From Neisseria subflava (GTDB lineage: Bacteria; Pseudomonadota; Gammaproteobacteria; Burkholderiales; Neisseriaceae), in assembly GCF_003044935.1 (NCBI RefSeq), contig NZ_POXP01000001.1:124001-188000 (forward strand): a stretch of DNA of 64,000 bases, in the 5' to 3' direction. Shown here one piece after another: positions 27,247-34,977 of this stretch (positions are counted from its first letter, which is position 1; each line of letters begins with the position of its first letter). Position numbers and translations under genes: made by a program. Below the pieces are notes generated by a model that was not told the DNA's origin, did not search any database, and saw only the letters and a list, made by a program, of their open reading frames with translations.

Positions 27247-28338
27247 ATGACACGCGAAGCTTTACTGAACAATGTTGCCGAACTCGTTAAAAGCAAATTA
27301 AAACCATTGGTGGACGACATCGACCGCAAAGGCCTGTACCCGAAAGAATTTATGCTGGAATTGGGCAAAATCGGCGGTTTTGCCGCGACCGGTACGGTTG
27401 AAGAAGGCGGTAACGGTTTGGGTTTGGCAACGCAAATCGCCGTATTGCGCGAAATCGGTAAAGAGTGCGGCGCGACTTCGTTCAGCGCATGGTGTCAGGC
27501 GGCTTGCGCGTGGTATCTGCACCAATCCCCCAACCAAGCGGTTAAAGACAAATATTTGGCCGATATTCTGCAGGGCAAAGTTTTGGCCGGTACGGGCATG
27601 TCCAATACCGTCAAACACCTTGCCGGCATTGAAAAACACAACCTGCAAGCCGAGCGCGTCGAGGGCGGCTATAAAGTCAACGGTGCTTTGCCTTGGGTAT
27701 CCAATATCGGCGAAGACCATATTTGGGCGAATACCGCCCAAGTCGGCGACAGCTATGTGATGTTTATTACCGGCGGCCAATGGGAAGGCGTTACCCTGCA
27801 AGATTGCCCTGAATTCTGTGGTTTGGAAGGCACGCGCACTTACAGCCTGAATTTTAAAGATGTGTTTATTCCCGATGAAGATGTGATTGCTTCACCTGAG
27901 CAGTTCCAGTCTTATATCCCGACCATTAAAGCCGGTTTTATTCTGTTGCAAATGGGTATCGGCGCCGGTGTGATTGACGGTGCGCTCGGCATTATCCGCA
28001 TGGCTAATGTAGTGAACGCGGAAGTGAACGCTTACCTCGAACATAGCTACGATGAGTTGAAAGCTGCGTTGGACGACGCATGGGCGGAAACCGAACGCCT
28101 TGCCGATGATGCGTGGAACAATAAACCTGACACGCTGGCAACCTTGAAACTGCGTGAAGCCGCTGCTGTGTTGGCATTGAACGCCACTCAATCTGCCGCA
28201 TTGCATGCAGGCGCGAAAGGTTATCTGATGCGCAGCCCGGCACAACGCCGCGTCCGCGAGGCCATGTTTGTCGCCATCGTAACACCGGCCATCAAACACC
28301 TGCGTAAAGAAATCGCCGCTTTGGAAGCAGCGCAATAA
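27247..28338 (+). CDS. acyl-CoA dehydrogenase family flavoprotein
   Basis: 363-residue acyl-CoA-dehydrogenase-fold protein: EEGGNGLGLATQIAVLREIGKECGATSF (in parts GNGLGLATQI), GKVLAGTGMSNTVKHLAGIE, KVNGALPWVSNIG and a C-terminal helical domain. It lacks an obvious N-terminal signal. It is somewhat shorter than typical acyl-CoA dehydrogenases (about 380-400), and the substrate is unknown. It is followed 84 bases later by a rubredoxin gene on the same strand, with a hairpin between them; a link through electron transfer is possible but unproven. The start ATG 27247 has GAGGAAAAAATC upstream. Confidence 0.87.
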   Translation: MTREALLNNVAELVKSKLKPLVDDIDRKGLYPKEFMLELGKIGGFAATGTVEEGGNGLGLATQIAVLREIGKECGATSFSAWCQAACAWYLHQSPNQAVKDKYLADILQGKVLAGTGMSNTVKHLAGIEKHNLQAERVEGGYKVNGALPWVSNIGEDHIWANTAQVGDSYVMFITGGQWEGVTLQDCPEFCGLEGTRTYSLNFKDVFIPDEDVIASPEQFQSYIPTIKAGFILLQMGIGAGVIDGALGIIRMANVVNAEVNAYLEHSYDELKAALDDAWAETERLADDAWNNKPDTLATLKLREAAAVLALNATQSAALHAGAKGYLMRSPAQRRVREAMFVAIVTPAIKHLRKEIAALEAAQ

Positions 28339-28365
28339 ATTCAAAATATCAACAATAAAACACAC

Positions 28366-28403
28366 GAAAGGCCGTCTGAAAATACGGTTTCAGACGGCCT
28401 TTC
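28366..28403 (+). terminator. inverted-DUS hairpin between dehydrogenase and rubredoxin
   Basis: GAAAGGCCGTCTGAAA and TTTCAGACGGCCTTTC with a 6-base loop. The T run is short (TTC), so read-through into rubredoxin is possible. Confidence 0.65.
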
Positions 28404-28422
28404 AAAATGGAAGGAACACCAA

Positions 28423-28593
28423 ATGGCTCAATATATGTGCGGCCCTTGCGGCTGGATTTACGATGAAGATGTCGGCGACCCCGAACACGGCCTGCCGGCA
28501 GGTACCAAGTTCGAAGACATTCCCGACGACTGGAAATGCCCTGAGTGCGGCGTAGGCAAAGAAGATTTTTATCTGTTGGATTTCGTGATATAA
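28423..28593 (+). CDS. rubA: rubredoxin
   Basis: 56-residue rubredoxin, a one-iron electron carrier. The two knuckles are CGPCGWIYD (Cys6, Cys9) and CPECGVGK (Cys39, Cys42), which give the FeS4 site, with the conserved EDIPDDWKCP segment before the second. It is encoded by a short frame that is easy to miss; ATG 28423 follows GGAAGGAACACCAA. It sits between the acyl-CoA dehydrogenase gene and a bidirectional terminator shared with dapC. Rubredoxin reductase is not encoded here. Confidence 0.95.
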   Translation: MAQYMCGPCGWIYDEDVGDPEHGLPAGTKFEDIPDDWKCPECGVGKEDFYLLDFVI

Positions 28594-28606
28594 CTTGGTC
28601 GATTTT

Positions 28607-28637
28607 AAAAGGCCGTCTGAAATTTCAGACGGCCTTT
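28607..28637. terminator. bidirectional inverted-DUS terminator
   Basis: AAAGGCCGTCTGAAA and TTTCAGACGGCCTTT, essentially one palindrome, between the convergent rubredoxin (+) and dapC (-) genes. Confidence 0.82.
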
Positions 28638-28640
28638 ATT

Positions 28641-29831
28641 TTATCGGCGGTATAAAGCAACCATGGTTTCAGCTGCTTTGACGCAGCTTTCCACATCGGC
28701 AACCAAAGCGATGCGGACGTAGCCTTCGCCCGGATTGCCTTGCTCGGTATCGCGGGCGAGGAAGCGGCCGGGCAACACTTGGATAGCGGCTTTCTGCCAC
28801 AGGTTGCGCGAGAATGCCAAGTCGTCGCCATCGGGAACTTTCAGCCAAATGTAGAACGACGCGTCAGGCAGTTTGACATCGAATGCCTGTTGCAAAATAG
28901 GGATGACGCGGTCGAATTTTTCTTGGTAGAGGCGGCGGTTGTCAATGACGTGTTCTTCATCGTTCCAAGCGGCAATGCTGGCACGTTGGACGGGAATGCT
29001 CATCGCGCTGCCGTGGTAGGTGCGGTAGAGCAGGAAGTTTTTGAGCAATTCGGCATCGCCTGCGACAAAGCCGGAACGTAAACCGGGGACATTGGAGCGT
29101 TTGGACAGACTGGTGAACATAATAATGTTGCGTGTGCCGCGTCCTAATTGCGCCGCAGCCTGCAAGCCGCCGATTGGTTTGTTGCTGTCAAAATAGATTT
29201 CGGAATAGCATTCGTCAGAGGCAATAACGAAGCCGTATTTGTCTTGCAAATCAAAAATTTCTTTCCAGTCTTCTAATTGCAGGACGCTGCCGCTCGGGTT
29301 GTTGGGCGAGCAGACAATCAGGACTTTGGTGCGTTGCCATACGTCTTCGGGCAGGCTGCTCCAATCGGGATTGAAGCTGGGCGCAGGACAGTTGGCAAAA
29401 TGGATTTCGCCGCCGCCCAAAATAGTCGCGCCTTCGTAAATTTGATAGAACGGGTTGGGGCTGATAACGACCGGTTTGGGGCCGTCTGAAGCCGGATTTA
29501 AAACGGTTTGGATAAAAGAGAACAAAGCTTCCCGGCTGCCCAATACCGGCAGGATTTCATTGTCGGGATTGAGGCTCAAACCATCATAACGGCGGGCCAC
29601 CCATTCGGTGCAGGCTTGGCGCAGTTCGGGCAGGCCTGCGGTCAGCGGATATTTTTCCAGTTCGTGTAGGGAGGCGGTCAGCGCGTCGGTGATGACTTTG
29701 GGTGTCGGGTGTTTCGGCTCGCCGATTTGCAGATGAATGGGCGTTAGGCCCTCGGGTGCGTCAATGCCTTGCATGGCTTCACGCAGGCGGGCGAAAGGAT
29801 AGGGTTTGAGGTGGTTTAATAATGGGTTCAT
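28641..29831 (-). CDS. dapC: succinyldiaminopimelate transaminase DapC
   Basis: 396-residue fold-type I PLP aminotransferase of the proteobacterial DapC group, acting in lysine and meso-diaminopimelate synthesis. Visible motifs: PIHLQIGEPKHPTPKVI, SPNPFYQIYEGATIL, CSPNNPSGSVL, the PLP lysine in SLSKRSNVPGLRSGF, and GYVRIALVADVE near the C-terminus. The start is ATG 29829-29831 (MNPLLNHLKPYPFARL); a longer frame adds 13 residues without support. A glutamate/aspartate-type aminotransferase is the alternative, but the N-terminal PYPFARLREAM favours DapC. Confidence 0.9.
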   Translation of the reverse strand: MNPLLNHLKPYPFARLREAMQGIDAPEGLTPIHLQIGEPKHPTPKVITDALTASLHELEKYPLTAGLPELRQACTEWVARRYDGLSLNPDNEILPVLGSREALFSFIQTVLNPASDGPKPVVISPNPFYQIYEGATILGGGEIHFANCPAPSFNPDWSSLPEDVWQRTKVLIVCSPNNPSGSVLQLEDWKEIFDLQDKYGFVIASDECYSEIYFDSNKPIGGLQAAAQLGRGTRNIIMFTSLSKRSNVPGLRSGFVAGDAELLKNFLLYRTYHGSAMSIPVQRASIAAWNDEEHVIDNRRLYQEKFDRVIPILQQAFDVKLPDASFYIWLKVPDGDDLAFSRNLWQKAAIQVLPGRFLARDTEQGNPGEGYVRIALVADVESCVKAAETMVALYRR

Positions 29832-29890
29832 GATGTTTCTGCCGATAAATTCAGGCAATAATCTTAGCATTTTTTAGATGGATTGGGATA

Positions 29891-29938
29891 AAAAGGCCGT
29901 CTGAAAACAGGGTTTAAATGTTTTTCAGACGGCCTTTT
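29891..29938. terminator. inverted-DUS terminator after the NMO-family gene
   Basis: AAAAGGCCGTCTGAAAA and TTTTCAGACGGCCTTTT with a loop of about 14 bases, 15 bases beyond the stop of the monooxygenase gene. Confidence 0.78.
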
Positions 29939-29952
29939 GAGTGTTGATGCGT

Positions 29953-31125
29953 TTATTTGGCAGGGACGACAGGCAGGGAACCGTTCAAGAGATAATGAAT
30001 GGTTTCTTGAACCGTACGGATGGCATTGCCAAACGGCAACGGGTCTTTACCGCGGAAAAACAGGCCTTTATCGACTTCACCGCGGAATGCCGCGGAAAGT
30101 TGGATATCGATACAGAATTGACCGGCTTTGGCCAAACCGTCACGCAAACCGCAGCTGGTCAGGCAGTTCAGGCCTTGTGTGCAACGGCGCGGATCGTTTT
30201 TGGCATTGGCTTGCAATTTGGCCTCGCGTTTGATGTAGTTGTCAAGGAATTTGGTGCGCACTCCGCGTGCAGGCAAACCGGCAACAGACATGAATTCAAC
30301 CACTTTTTCGGTTTCCGCACCGGCCAGCGTTTTCTTGAAGTTGATGTGGGCATCGCCTTCTTCGGTTACGGCAAATGCGGTACCGATTTGAACGGCGGAC
30401 GCGCCCCAGTTTTTCAAGGCTGTTTTGACTTTTTCAAAGTTTGCCATGCCGCCGGCGAGTACCAACGGGATTTTTTCGCTTTCCAAGCCCAAGTTTTTGA
30501 ATACTTCAAACGTTTCTTCAATAACGCGTTTGAACTCGAATTTGGCATCGTTCACGCCATCAACGGTTGCTGCGCCCAAGTGGCCGGCTGCGTGGGCAGG
30601 GTGTTCGATAACGATGGCATCGGGCAAGATGCCTTTTTTCATCCAACGTTTCAAAACGATGTTGATACCGCGTGATTCGGACAAAATAGGGAAAAGGGCG
30701 ACATCTTTGTGGTAGCCCTCGGCCATTTCCGGCAAATCCAAAGGCAAACCTGCGCCCATCACAATCGCGTCTGCGCCGGATTCGCAGGCTTGACGGACGT
30801 AGGCGGCATGGTCTTTTACGGCTTTCATGACGTTGACGGCAATCATGCCTTTGCCTTCTGAATCGGCTTTGGCTTTTTTGATTTCACGGTCAAGCGCGAT
30901 GCAGTTGAGGCGGGTGTATTTTTCTTCGCTGGAGTCGATTTTTGATTCGGCCAGCAAATCTTCGTGCAAGTGGCGCAAATCGACGCTGGCGATGGTACCT
31001 ACGCCGTTTTCGCGCGCAACCGCGCTGGAGAGTTTTGATGCGGAAACGCCTACACCCATACCGCCTTGTACAACGGGAATCAGTGATTTGCCACGGATAA
31101 TCAATGGGTCAAAGTTGTTTTGCAT
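29953..31125 (-). CDS. nitronate monooxygenase / NPD family flavoprotein
   Basis: 390-residue TIM-barrel flavin enzyme of the nitronate monooxygenase/2-nitropropane dioxygenase superfamily: IPVVQGGMGVGVSASKLSSAV at the N-terminus, ADAIVMGAGLPLDLPE, VIEHPAHAAGHLG and IPLVLAGGMANFEKV (FMN phosphate site), then GASAVQIGTAFA. The C-terminus has an unusual cysteine-rich motif (CTQGLNCLTSCGLRDG). The start at 31123-31125 has AAGGAGC upstream; the longer frame is not credible. Relatives include FabK-type enoyl-ACP reductases and PfaD, so nitronate may not be the true substrate. A palindromic promoter lies at 31268-31301. Confidence 0.85.
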   Translation of the reverse strand: MQNNFDPLIIRGKSLIPVVQGGMGVGVSASKLSSAVARENGVGTIASVDLRHLHEDLLAESKIDSSEEKYTRLNCIALDREIKKAKADSEGKGMIAVNVMKAVKDHAAYVRQACESGADAIVMGAGLPLDLPEMAEGYHKDVALFPILSESRGINIVLKRWMKKGILPDAIVIEHPAHAAGHLGAATVDGVNDAKFEFKRVIEETFEVFKNLGLESEKIPLVLAGGMANFEKVKTALKNWGASAVQIGTAFAVTEEGDAHINFKKTLAGAETEKVVEFMSVAGLPARGVRTKFLDNYIKREAKLQANAKNDPRRCTQGLNCLTSCGLRDGLAKAGQFCIDIQLSAAFRGEVDKGLFFRGKDPLPFGNAIRTVQETIHYLLNGSLPVVPAK

Positions 31126-31267
31126 GGATGCTCCTTCATAGATTCTGGATGGTGCCGTCTGAAATCCTATGAAATGGATTGGATAACGGACTGATGTGTA
31201 TATAAATAAGTGTGTTTTTCGCCGCCGTTTTTCAGACGGCATGAGGCGTATTTTTAAAATTTTAGGA

Positions 31268-31301
31268 ATTATACTCTAAGTTAGTGTAAAAATTAGAGTA
31301 T
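31268..31301 (-). promoter_or_regulatory. promoter and inverted-repeat operator of the NMO-family gene
   Basis: On the minus strand a perfect TATAAT (31268-31273) is overlapped by one arm of a 9-bp inverted repeat: ATACTCTAA (31271-31279) and TTAGAGTAT (31293-31301) with a 13-base spacer. The other arm lies where the -35 would be. This geometry suits a dimeric repressor or activator; which one is not identifiable from sequence. Confidence 0.6.
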
Positions 31302-31408
31302 TAATACAGTTTTTTTGAAGGAAAAATTGAAAAGTCTTGTTAATAAAGGAATAAATTTTATGATGGATTGGATTGAGGAGGAGAAATTGCAAACAAAATC
31401 TATAAAGA

Positions 31409-31439
31409 AAAAGGCCGTCTGAAATTTCAGACGGCCTTA
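31409..31439 (-). terminator. inverted-DUS terminator after OmpA lipoprotein
   Basis: AAGGCCGTCTGAAA and TTTCAGACGGCCTT, one continuous palindrome, 27 bases past the OmpA-family stop. Confidence 0.8.
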
Positions 31440-31465
31440 AGTATGGGAATCGGACAGATGTCGGA

Positions 31466-32146
31466 TTACATTTGTTTTTTAGCGGCATCAATGGCGCGTT
31501 GGTCAGGGTTGATCAAGATTTCAACGCGGCGGTTTTGTGCGCGGCCTTCAACAGTAGCGTTGGAAGCGATGGGTTGACGGGAGCCGTAACCGAAAGTGCT
31601 CAAACGGGTGCTGCTTACGCCACGGGATTGCAGGAAGGTAGCAACAGATTCGGCGCGGTTGCGAGACAATGGCTCGTTAATGGCGTCGTTACCGGTGTTG
31701 TCGGTGTGGCCGTTGATGGTCAAAGTCGTGTCAGGATATTGAACCAAAGTTTGCGCAGCGGCAGACAAGGCGCTTTGAGCATGGCCGCTCAAGGCAGCGC
31801 TGCCGGTAGCGAAGGTTACGTTTTCAGGCATAACCAGTTTGATTTGGTTGCCTTGACGTTCAACTTCGATGTTGGTGTTGGCCAGGCTTTGACGCAGTTT
31901 TTTCTCTTGGTAGTCCATGTAACCGCCGATACCGGCACCTACTGCACCACAAGCCAATGCGGAGTTACGCGCGCCTTTACCACCATGGGTCAGCGCACCA
32001 ACGATGCCGCAAACAGCCGCACCGCCCAAACCATACATAGCGGTTTTGCTGGCAGATTGTTGGCCGGTAGCAGGATCGGTCACACAGCCGGTGAGTGCCA
32101 AAGGAATTGCAGTAGCAATAACGGTCAGGGGTTTCAAGAATTTCAT
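31466..32146 (-). CDS. OmpA-family outer membrane lipoprotein (YiaD-like)
   Basis: 226-residue lipoprotein with signal MKFLKPLTVIATAIPLALTGC (Cys21). A glycine-zipper region (GLGGAAVCGIVGALTHGGKG, GAVGAGIGGYMD) is followed by a C-terminal OmpA-like peptidoglycan-binding domain (about residues 105-218). That domain has NGHTDNTG, LSRNRAESVATFL and GYGSRQPIASNATVEGRAQN with NRRVEI. It probably tethers the outer membrane to peptidoglycan. It is encoded alone, with its own inverted-DUS terminator. Confidence 0.92.
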   Translation of the reverse strand: MKFLKPLTVIATAIPLALTGCVTDPATGQQSASKTAMYGLGGAAVCGIVGALTHGGKGARNSALACGAVGAGIGGYMDYQEKKLRQSLANTNIEVERQGNQIKLVMPENVTFATGSAALSGHAQSALSAAAQTLVQYPDTTLTINGHTDNTGNDAINEPLSRNRAESVATFLQSRGVSSTRLSTFGYGSRQPIASNATVEGRAQNRRVEILINPDQRAIDAAKKQM

Positions 32147-32364
32147 GTCGTATCCTCTTTTTAGATGACGGCACGGGCCGTCTGAAAAAAATGAATAAAA
32201 ACCGCGTGGGTCATTACGAATTAATGATACCGAATATCCGAAACGTAAAAGAACGGGTTTAACCCGATATTACGCAAATATTTGCCAGTTAACATAATAC
32301 TGAAACATTTCTGCATTTTTCTGACCGTTTGGTTGTTTTGCAGTCAGATGAAAAGTAAGTTTCT

Positions 32365-33240
32365 TTACGATTTTTTCCGGTTTTTCTTTTTACGGCGATA
32401 CCAGCTGACAAATGCCCATTTCAATCTGACTTTGACATCGTATCCCACCGAGCCTGCACCCAGTATGAACAAAACGGCGGAAACGGGCAGGGCGAAATGA
32501 TGGCCGACCAAATGATAACCCCATACACCAACCACGCCGCCCAGCAAAAACGACAGCATCAAGCCGCTTAAAAGCCACATTTTCGGTTTGTTGACGCGGA
32601 CGTGCGGCAGGCGCGGATGATGTTGTTTGGAGTAGTAAAGCGCGCGTGAAATTTCAATGCCCAAGTCGGTCGCCGTGCCGGTCATGTGGGTGGAGCGGAT
32701 GGCACCGCCGGAAAGAAGCGTGATAACCGTATTGTGCATACCCATGATAAAACACAATAAAAACAATGCCAAAGACGGCATAATAAAATCAGAGCCGCCA
32801 AAATCCCATTCCATCGCGGCAATACCGAACCAACCGAATATCAACAGATAAACTGCTTCCAGCCACATGGAAAACCCAAAGCTGCCACGGAAACGCATCT
32901 GCTGCGTCCATAAAATCACCCAGCCCGAATGCGCGGCACCGGCAACAAAACACAACACGCTGATTGTGGCAATAATGGCCACACTCCACTCTTGAAGATA
33001 CAAAACATCTGCCAACAGCGACATTGAGCCGGTAACATGGGAGGTATAACGTGAGAATGCGAAGTAACCGCCGGCATTAATCGCTCCGGCAAGAAAGGCC
33101 ATGATGTAGCCCAGCCGTCTGAAACGGGCATCGGAAATATTGTGTTCGTGCAGATACGGGCGATCCGCCTGCCAAAACGGCGGCGTGTGTTGCCTGTGGT
33201 GGCGCAATCGGTAGGAGTGGGGCGGTTTGTCAGTGTTCAT
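32365..33240 (-). CDS. DUF1275 (YoaK) family membrane protein
   Basis: 291-residue inner-membrane protein with about six helices, including YIMAFLAGAINAGGYFAF, VAIIATISVLCFVAGAAHSG, LALFLLCFIMGMHNTVITL and LLSGLMLSFLLGGVVGVWGY. The motif FSRYTSHVTGSMS and the later IRSTHMTGTATDLG are conserved features of DUF1275. Both termini are charged: a His/Arg-rich N-terminus (YRLRHHRQH) and a Lys/Arg-rich C-terminal tail. Function unknown; a transport role is often assumed. Confidence 0.85.
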   Translation of the reverse strand: MNTDKPPHSYRLRHHRQHTPPFWQADRPYLHEHNISDARFRRLGYIMAFLAGAINAGGYFAFSRYTSHVTGSMSLLADVLYLQEWSVAIIATISVLCFVAGAAHSGWVILWTQQMRFRGSFGFSMWLEAVYLLIFGWFGIAAMEWDFGGSDFIMPSLALFLLCFIMGMHNTVITLLSGGAIRSTHMTGTATDLGIEISRALYYSKQHHPRLPHVRVNKPKMWLLSGLMLSFLLGGVVGVWGYHLVGHHFALPVSAVLFILGAGSVGYDVKVRLKWAFVSWYRRKKKNRKKS

Positions 33241-33331
33241 TGAGTGGGTTTGGAGTTAAACATTCATACAGGGTGTATTTTATATGCAACTGTCTGCTAC
33301 CAAGAACAAATAATATAAAGTGTTCCTAAGT

Positions 33332-33340
33332 TGCTACACT
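33332..33340 (+). promoter_or_regulatory. extended -10 promoter
   Basis: TGCTACACT, identical to the element before yidB, 61 bases before the lipoprotein start; the -35 is poor. Confidence 0.4.
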
Positions 33341-33400
33341 TGCTCATTGCAAGATGAGGGCGTACATTAATAGAAAGATATAAACATAAGGAAACATCCG

Positions 33401-33790
33401 ATGAATCCTATCCGTCTGACCTTATTGTTTGGCGCCGTTGCATTGCTTGCCGCCTGTGCCACCACGCCTGAGCAAAAAGCTGCACGCGCCCAAGCGCAGA
33501 AACGCTATGAACAGGATCTTCAAGTCAATCTTGCTGCCCAATGCGATCAGGAAACTGCCGCACTGATCCGCCGCAAATTTGACGAAGAAGGCAAACCCGG
33601 TGTAGCAACCGCGGAACAAAAAGCCTTCCGCCTCAAATATATCGACAAAGTTTCCGACCCGATGTTCCAAGCCTGCTACAAAATGGCATGGCAAAACTAT
33701 ATTTCCCAAGAGCAGCTGCGCGAAGCACGTTACTATCGCTATTACGACGATTGGGGATATCCGTTTGGCCGTTATCCTTGGTGGTGGTAA
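33401..33790 (+). CDS. putative lipoprotein with aromatic C-terminus
   Basis: 129-residue protein with lipoprotein signal MNPIRLTLLFGAVALLAAC (Cys19). The mature part is mostly helical (KAARAQAQKRYEQDLQ; TAEQKAFRLKYIDKVSD), with two cysteines (AAQCDQET, FQACYKMA) that may form a disulfide. The tail is strikingly aromatic (YYRYYDDWGYPFGRYPWWW). No family recognised. ATG 33401 has AAGGAAACATCCG upstream. It is probably monocistronic, with an inverted-DUS terminator after it. Confidence 0.8.
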   Translation: MNPIRLTLLFGAVALLAACATTPEQKAARAQAQKRYEQDLQVNLAAQCDQETAALIRRKFDEEGKPGVATAEQKAFRLKYIDKVSDPMFQACYKMAWQNYISQEQLREARYYRYYDDWGYPFGRYPWWW

Positions 33791-33806
33791 GGTATTAACA
33801 AACTTT

Positions 33807-33849
33807 AGGGCCGTCTGAAAGCATATATTTATTGGTTTCAGACGGCCTA
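33807..33849 (+). terminator. inverted-DUS terminator
   Basis: GGCCGTCTGAAA and TTTCAGACGGCC with a 15-base loop after the lipoprotein gene; weak T tract. Confidence 0.6.
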
Positions 33850-33913
33850 AGGTTTATTGAAACGGCAATAACGTTTACAATAGCCGCCTATTCAAACACA
33901 ATACCCACCACCC

Positions 33914-34840
33914 ATGAACATCTGGCTTGGACAGCGACACGCGCCCAAATTTCCGCAAGGAGCCGCCGTAACCATCGGCAACTTCGATGGCGTACACCTC
34001 GGGCACAAACACATTCTACAAAAACTCAAACGAGAGGCAGACCAGCGCGGTCTGCCTGTTGTCGTTGTTGTTTTTGAGCCTCAGCCCAAAGAATTTTTTG
34101 CGCGCAAAGCCGGGAAAAAGTTGCCTTACCGCATCAGTCCGCTGCGTACCAAATTGCGCCTTTTGCGTGAAACCGGCTGCGTGGATGCCGTTTGGGTTTT
34201 GCGCTTTAACCAAACTTTCTCCGAGATGAGCGCGCAAGTGTTTATCGACCGGCTTTTGCGAAAAACGCTCAATACGCGTTATCTGCTGATTGGCGACGAT
34301 TTCCGTTTCGGTGCGGGTCGGGAAGGCTGTTTTGAACTTTTGGCACAACAGCCCGATATGCAAACCGAGTGCACACCGTCCGTTATCGTTGAAGACATCC
34401 GCACCAGCAGTACCGCCGTCCGCCAAGCCCTTTCAGACGGCAAGTTGGAATACGCCAAAAAACTGTTGGGGCACGATTACGTGTTAAGCGGCAAGGTCAA
34501 GCACGGGCAAAAGCTCGGCCGCACCATCAACGCGCCTACCGCCAACGTCCAGCTTCCCCCGTATCATTATGCGCTAAGCGGCGTATTTGTCGTTGAGGCA
34601 GACGGCACATTCGGTACGCGCCGAGGCGTCGCCAGCTTTGGTTTTAACCCCACTGTCAGCAACAACCGCTCGCAAAAGTTGGAAGTCCACCTGTTCGATT
34701 TCAGCGGCGATTTGTACGGACAACGCATCTTCGTCCGCTTCCTGCACAAACTGCGTGACGAGAAAAAATTTGAAAGTATCGAAGCATTGAAAACCCAAAT
34801 TTTGCAAGATATGGAAGATGCGAGGGTTTGGGAAGCATAG
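33914..34840 (+). CDS. ribF: bifunctional riboflavin kinase / FAD synthetase
   Basis: 308-residue RibF, converting riboflavin to FMN and FAD. The N-terminal adenylyltransferase domain has GNFDGVHLGHKHIL (about residues 22-35) and GDDFRFGAGREG. The C-terminal kinase domain has GRTINAPTANVQLP and GVASFGFNPTV, and ends with DFSGDLYGQRIFVRFLHKLRDEKKF. The length is typical (about 305). It lies upstream of ileS on the same strand, a frequent ribF-ileS arrangement, here with an inverted DUS pair between. A DUS core in coding sequence (near 34431) encodes SDG. Confidence 0.95.
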   Translation: MNIWLGQRHAPKFPQGAAVTIGNFDGVHLGHKHILQKLKREADQRGLPVVVVVFEPQPKEFFARKAGKKLPYRISPLRTKLRLLRETGCVDAVWVLRFNQTFSEMSAQVFIDRLLRKTLNTRYLLIGDDFRFGAGREGCFELLAQQPDMQTECTPSVIVEDIRTSSTAVRQALSDGKLEYAKKLLGHDYVLSGKVKHGQKLGRTINAPTANVQLPPYHYALSGVFVVEADGTFGTRRGVASFGFNPTVSNNRSQKLEVHLFDFSGDLYGQRIFVRFLHKLRDEKKFESIEALKTQILQDMEDARVWEA

Positions 34841-34899
34841 AAACGCTTCTATACGCTTATAAAATCAAGACAATTGGGCTACAATAAGTCCTTTGATTC

Positions 34900-34947
34900 T
34901 TTCAGACGGCCTGTTCTTTTCAAAATGAGCAATCAGGCCGTCTGAAA
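34900..34947. repeat. inverted DUS pair between ribF and ileS
   Basis: TTTCAGACGGCCTG and CAGGCCGTCTGAAA separated by 20 bases. It could act as an attenuating hairpin upstream of ileS. Confidence 0.6.
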
Positions 34948-34977
34948 CCGAAATACCGCAACAATAGAGATTAGAAA

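Larger units (their letters stand above)
31126..31465. other. 340-bp AT-rich intergenic region
   Basis: No conserved gene seen. It contains the leader of the monooxygenase gene with two AT-dialect-type DUS cores in inverted order, its promoter with an inverted repeat, a possible 20-codon frame (31360-31422), and the OmpA terminator. Confidence 0.7.
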
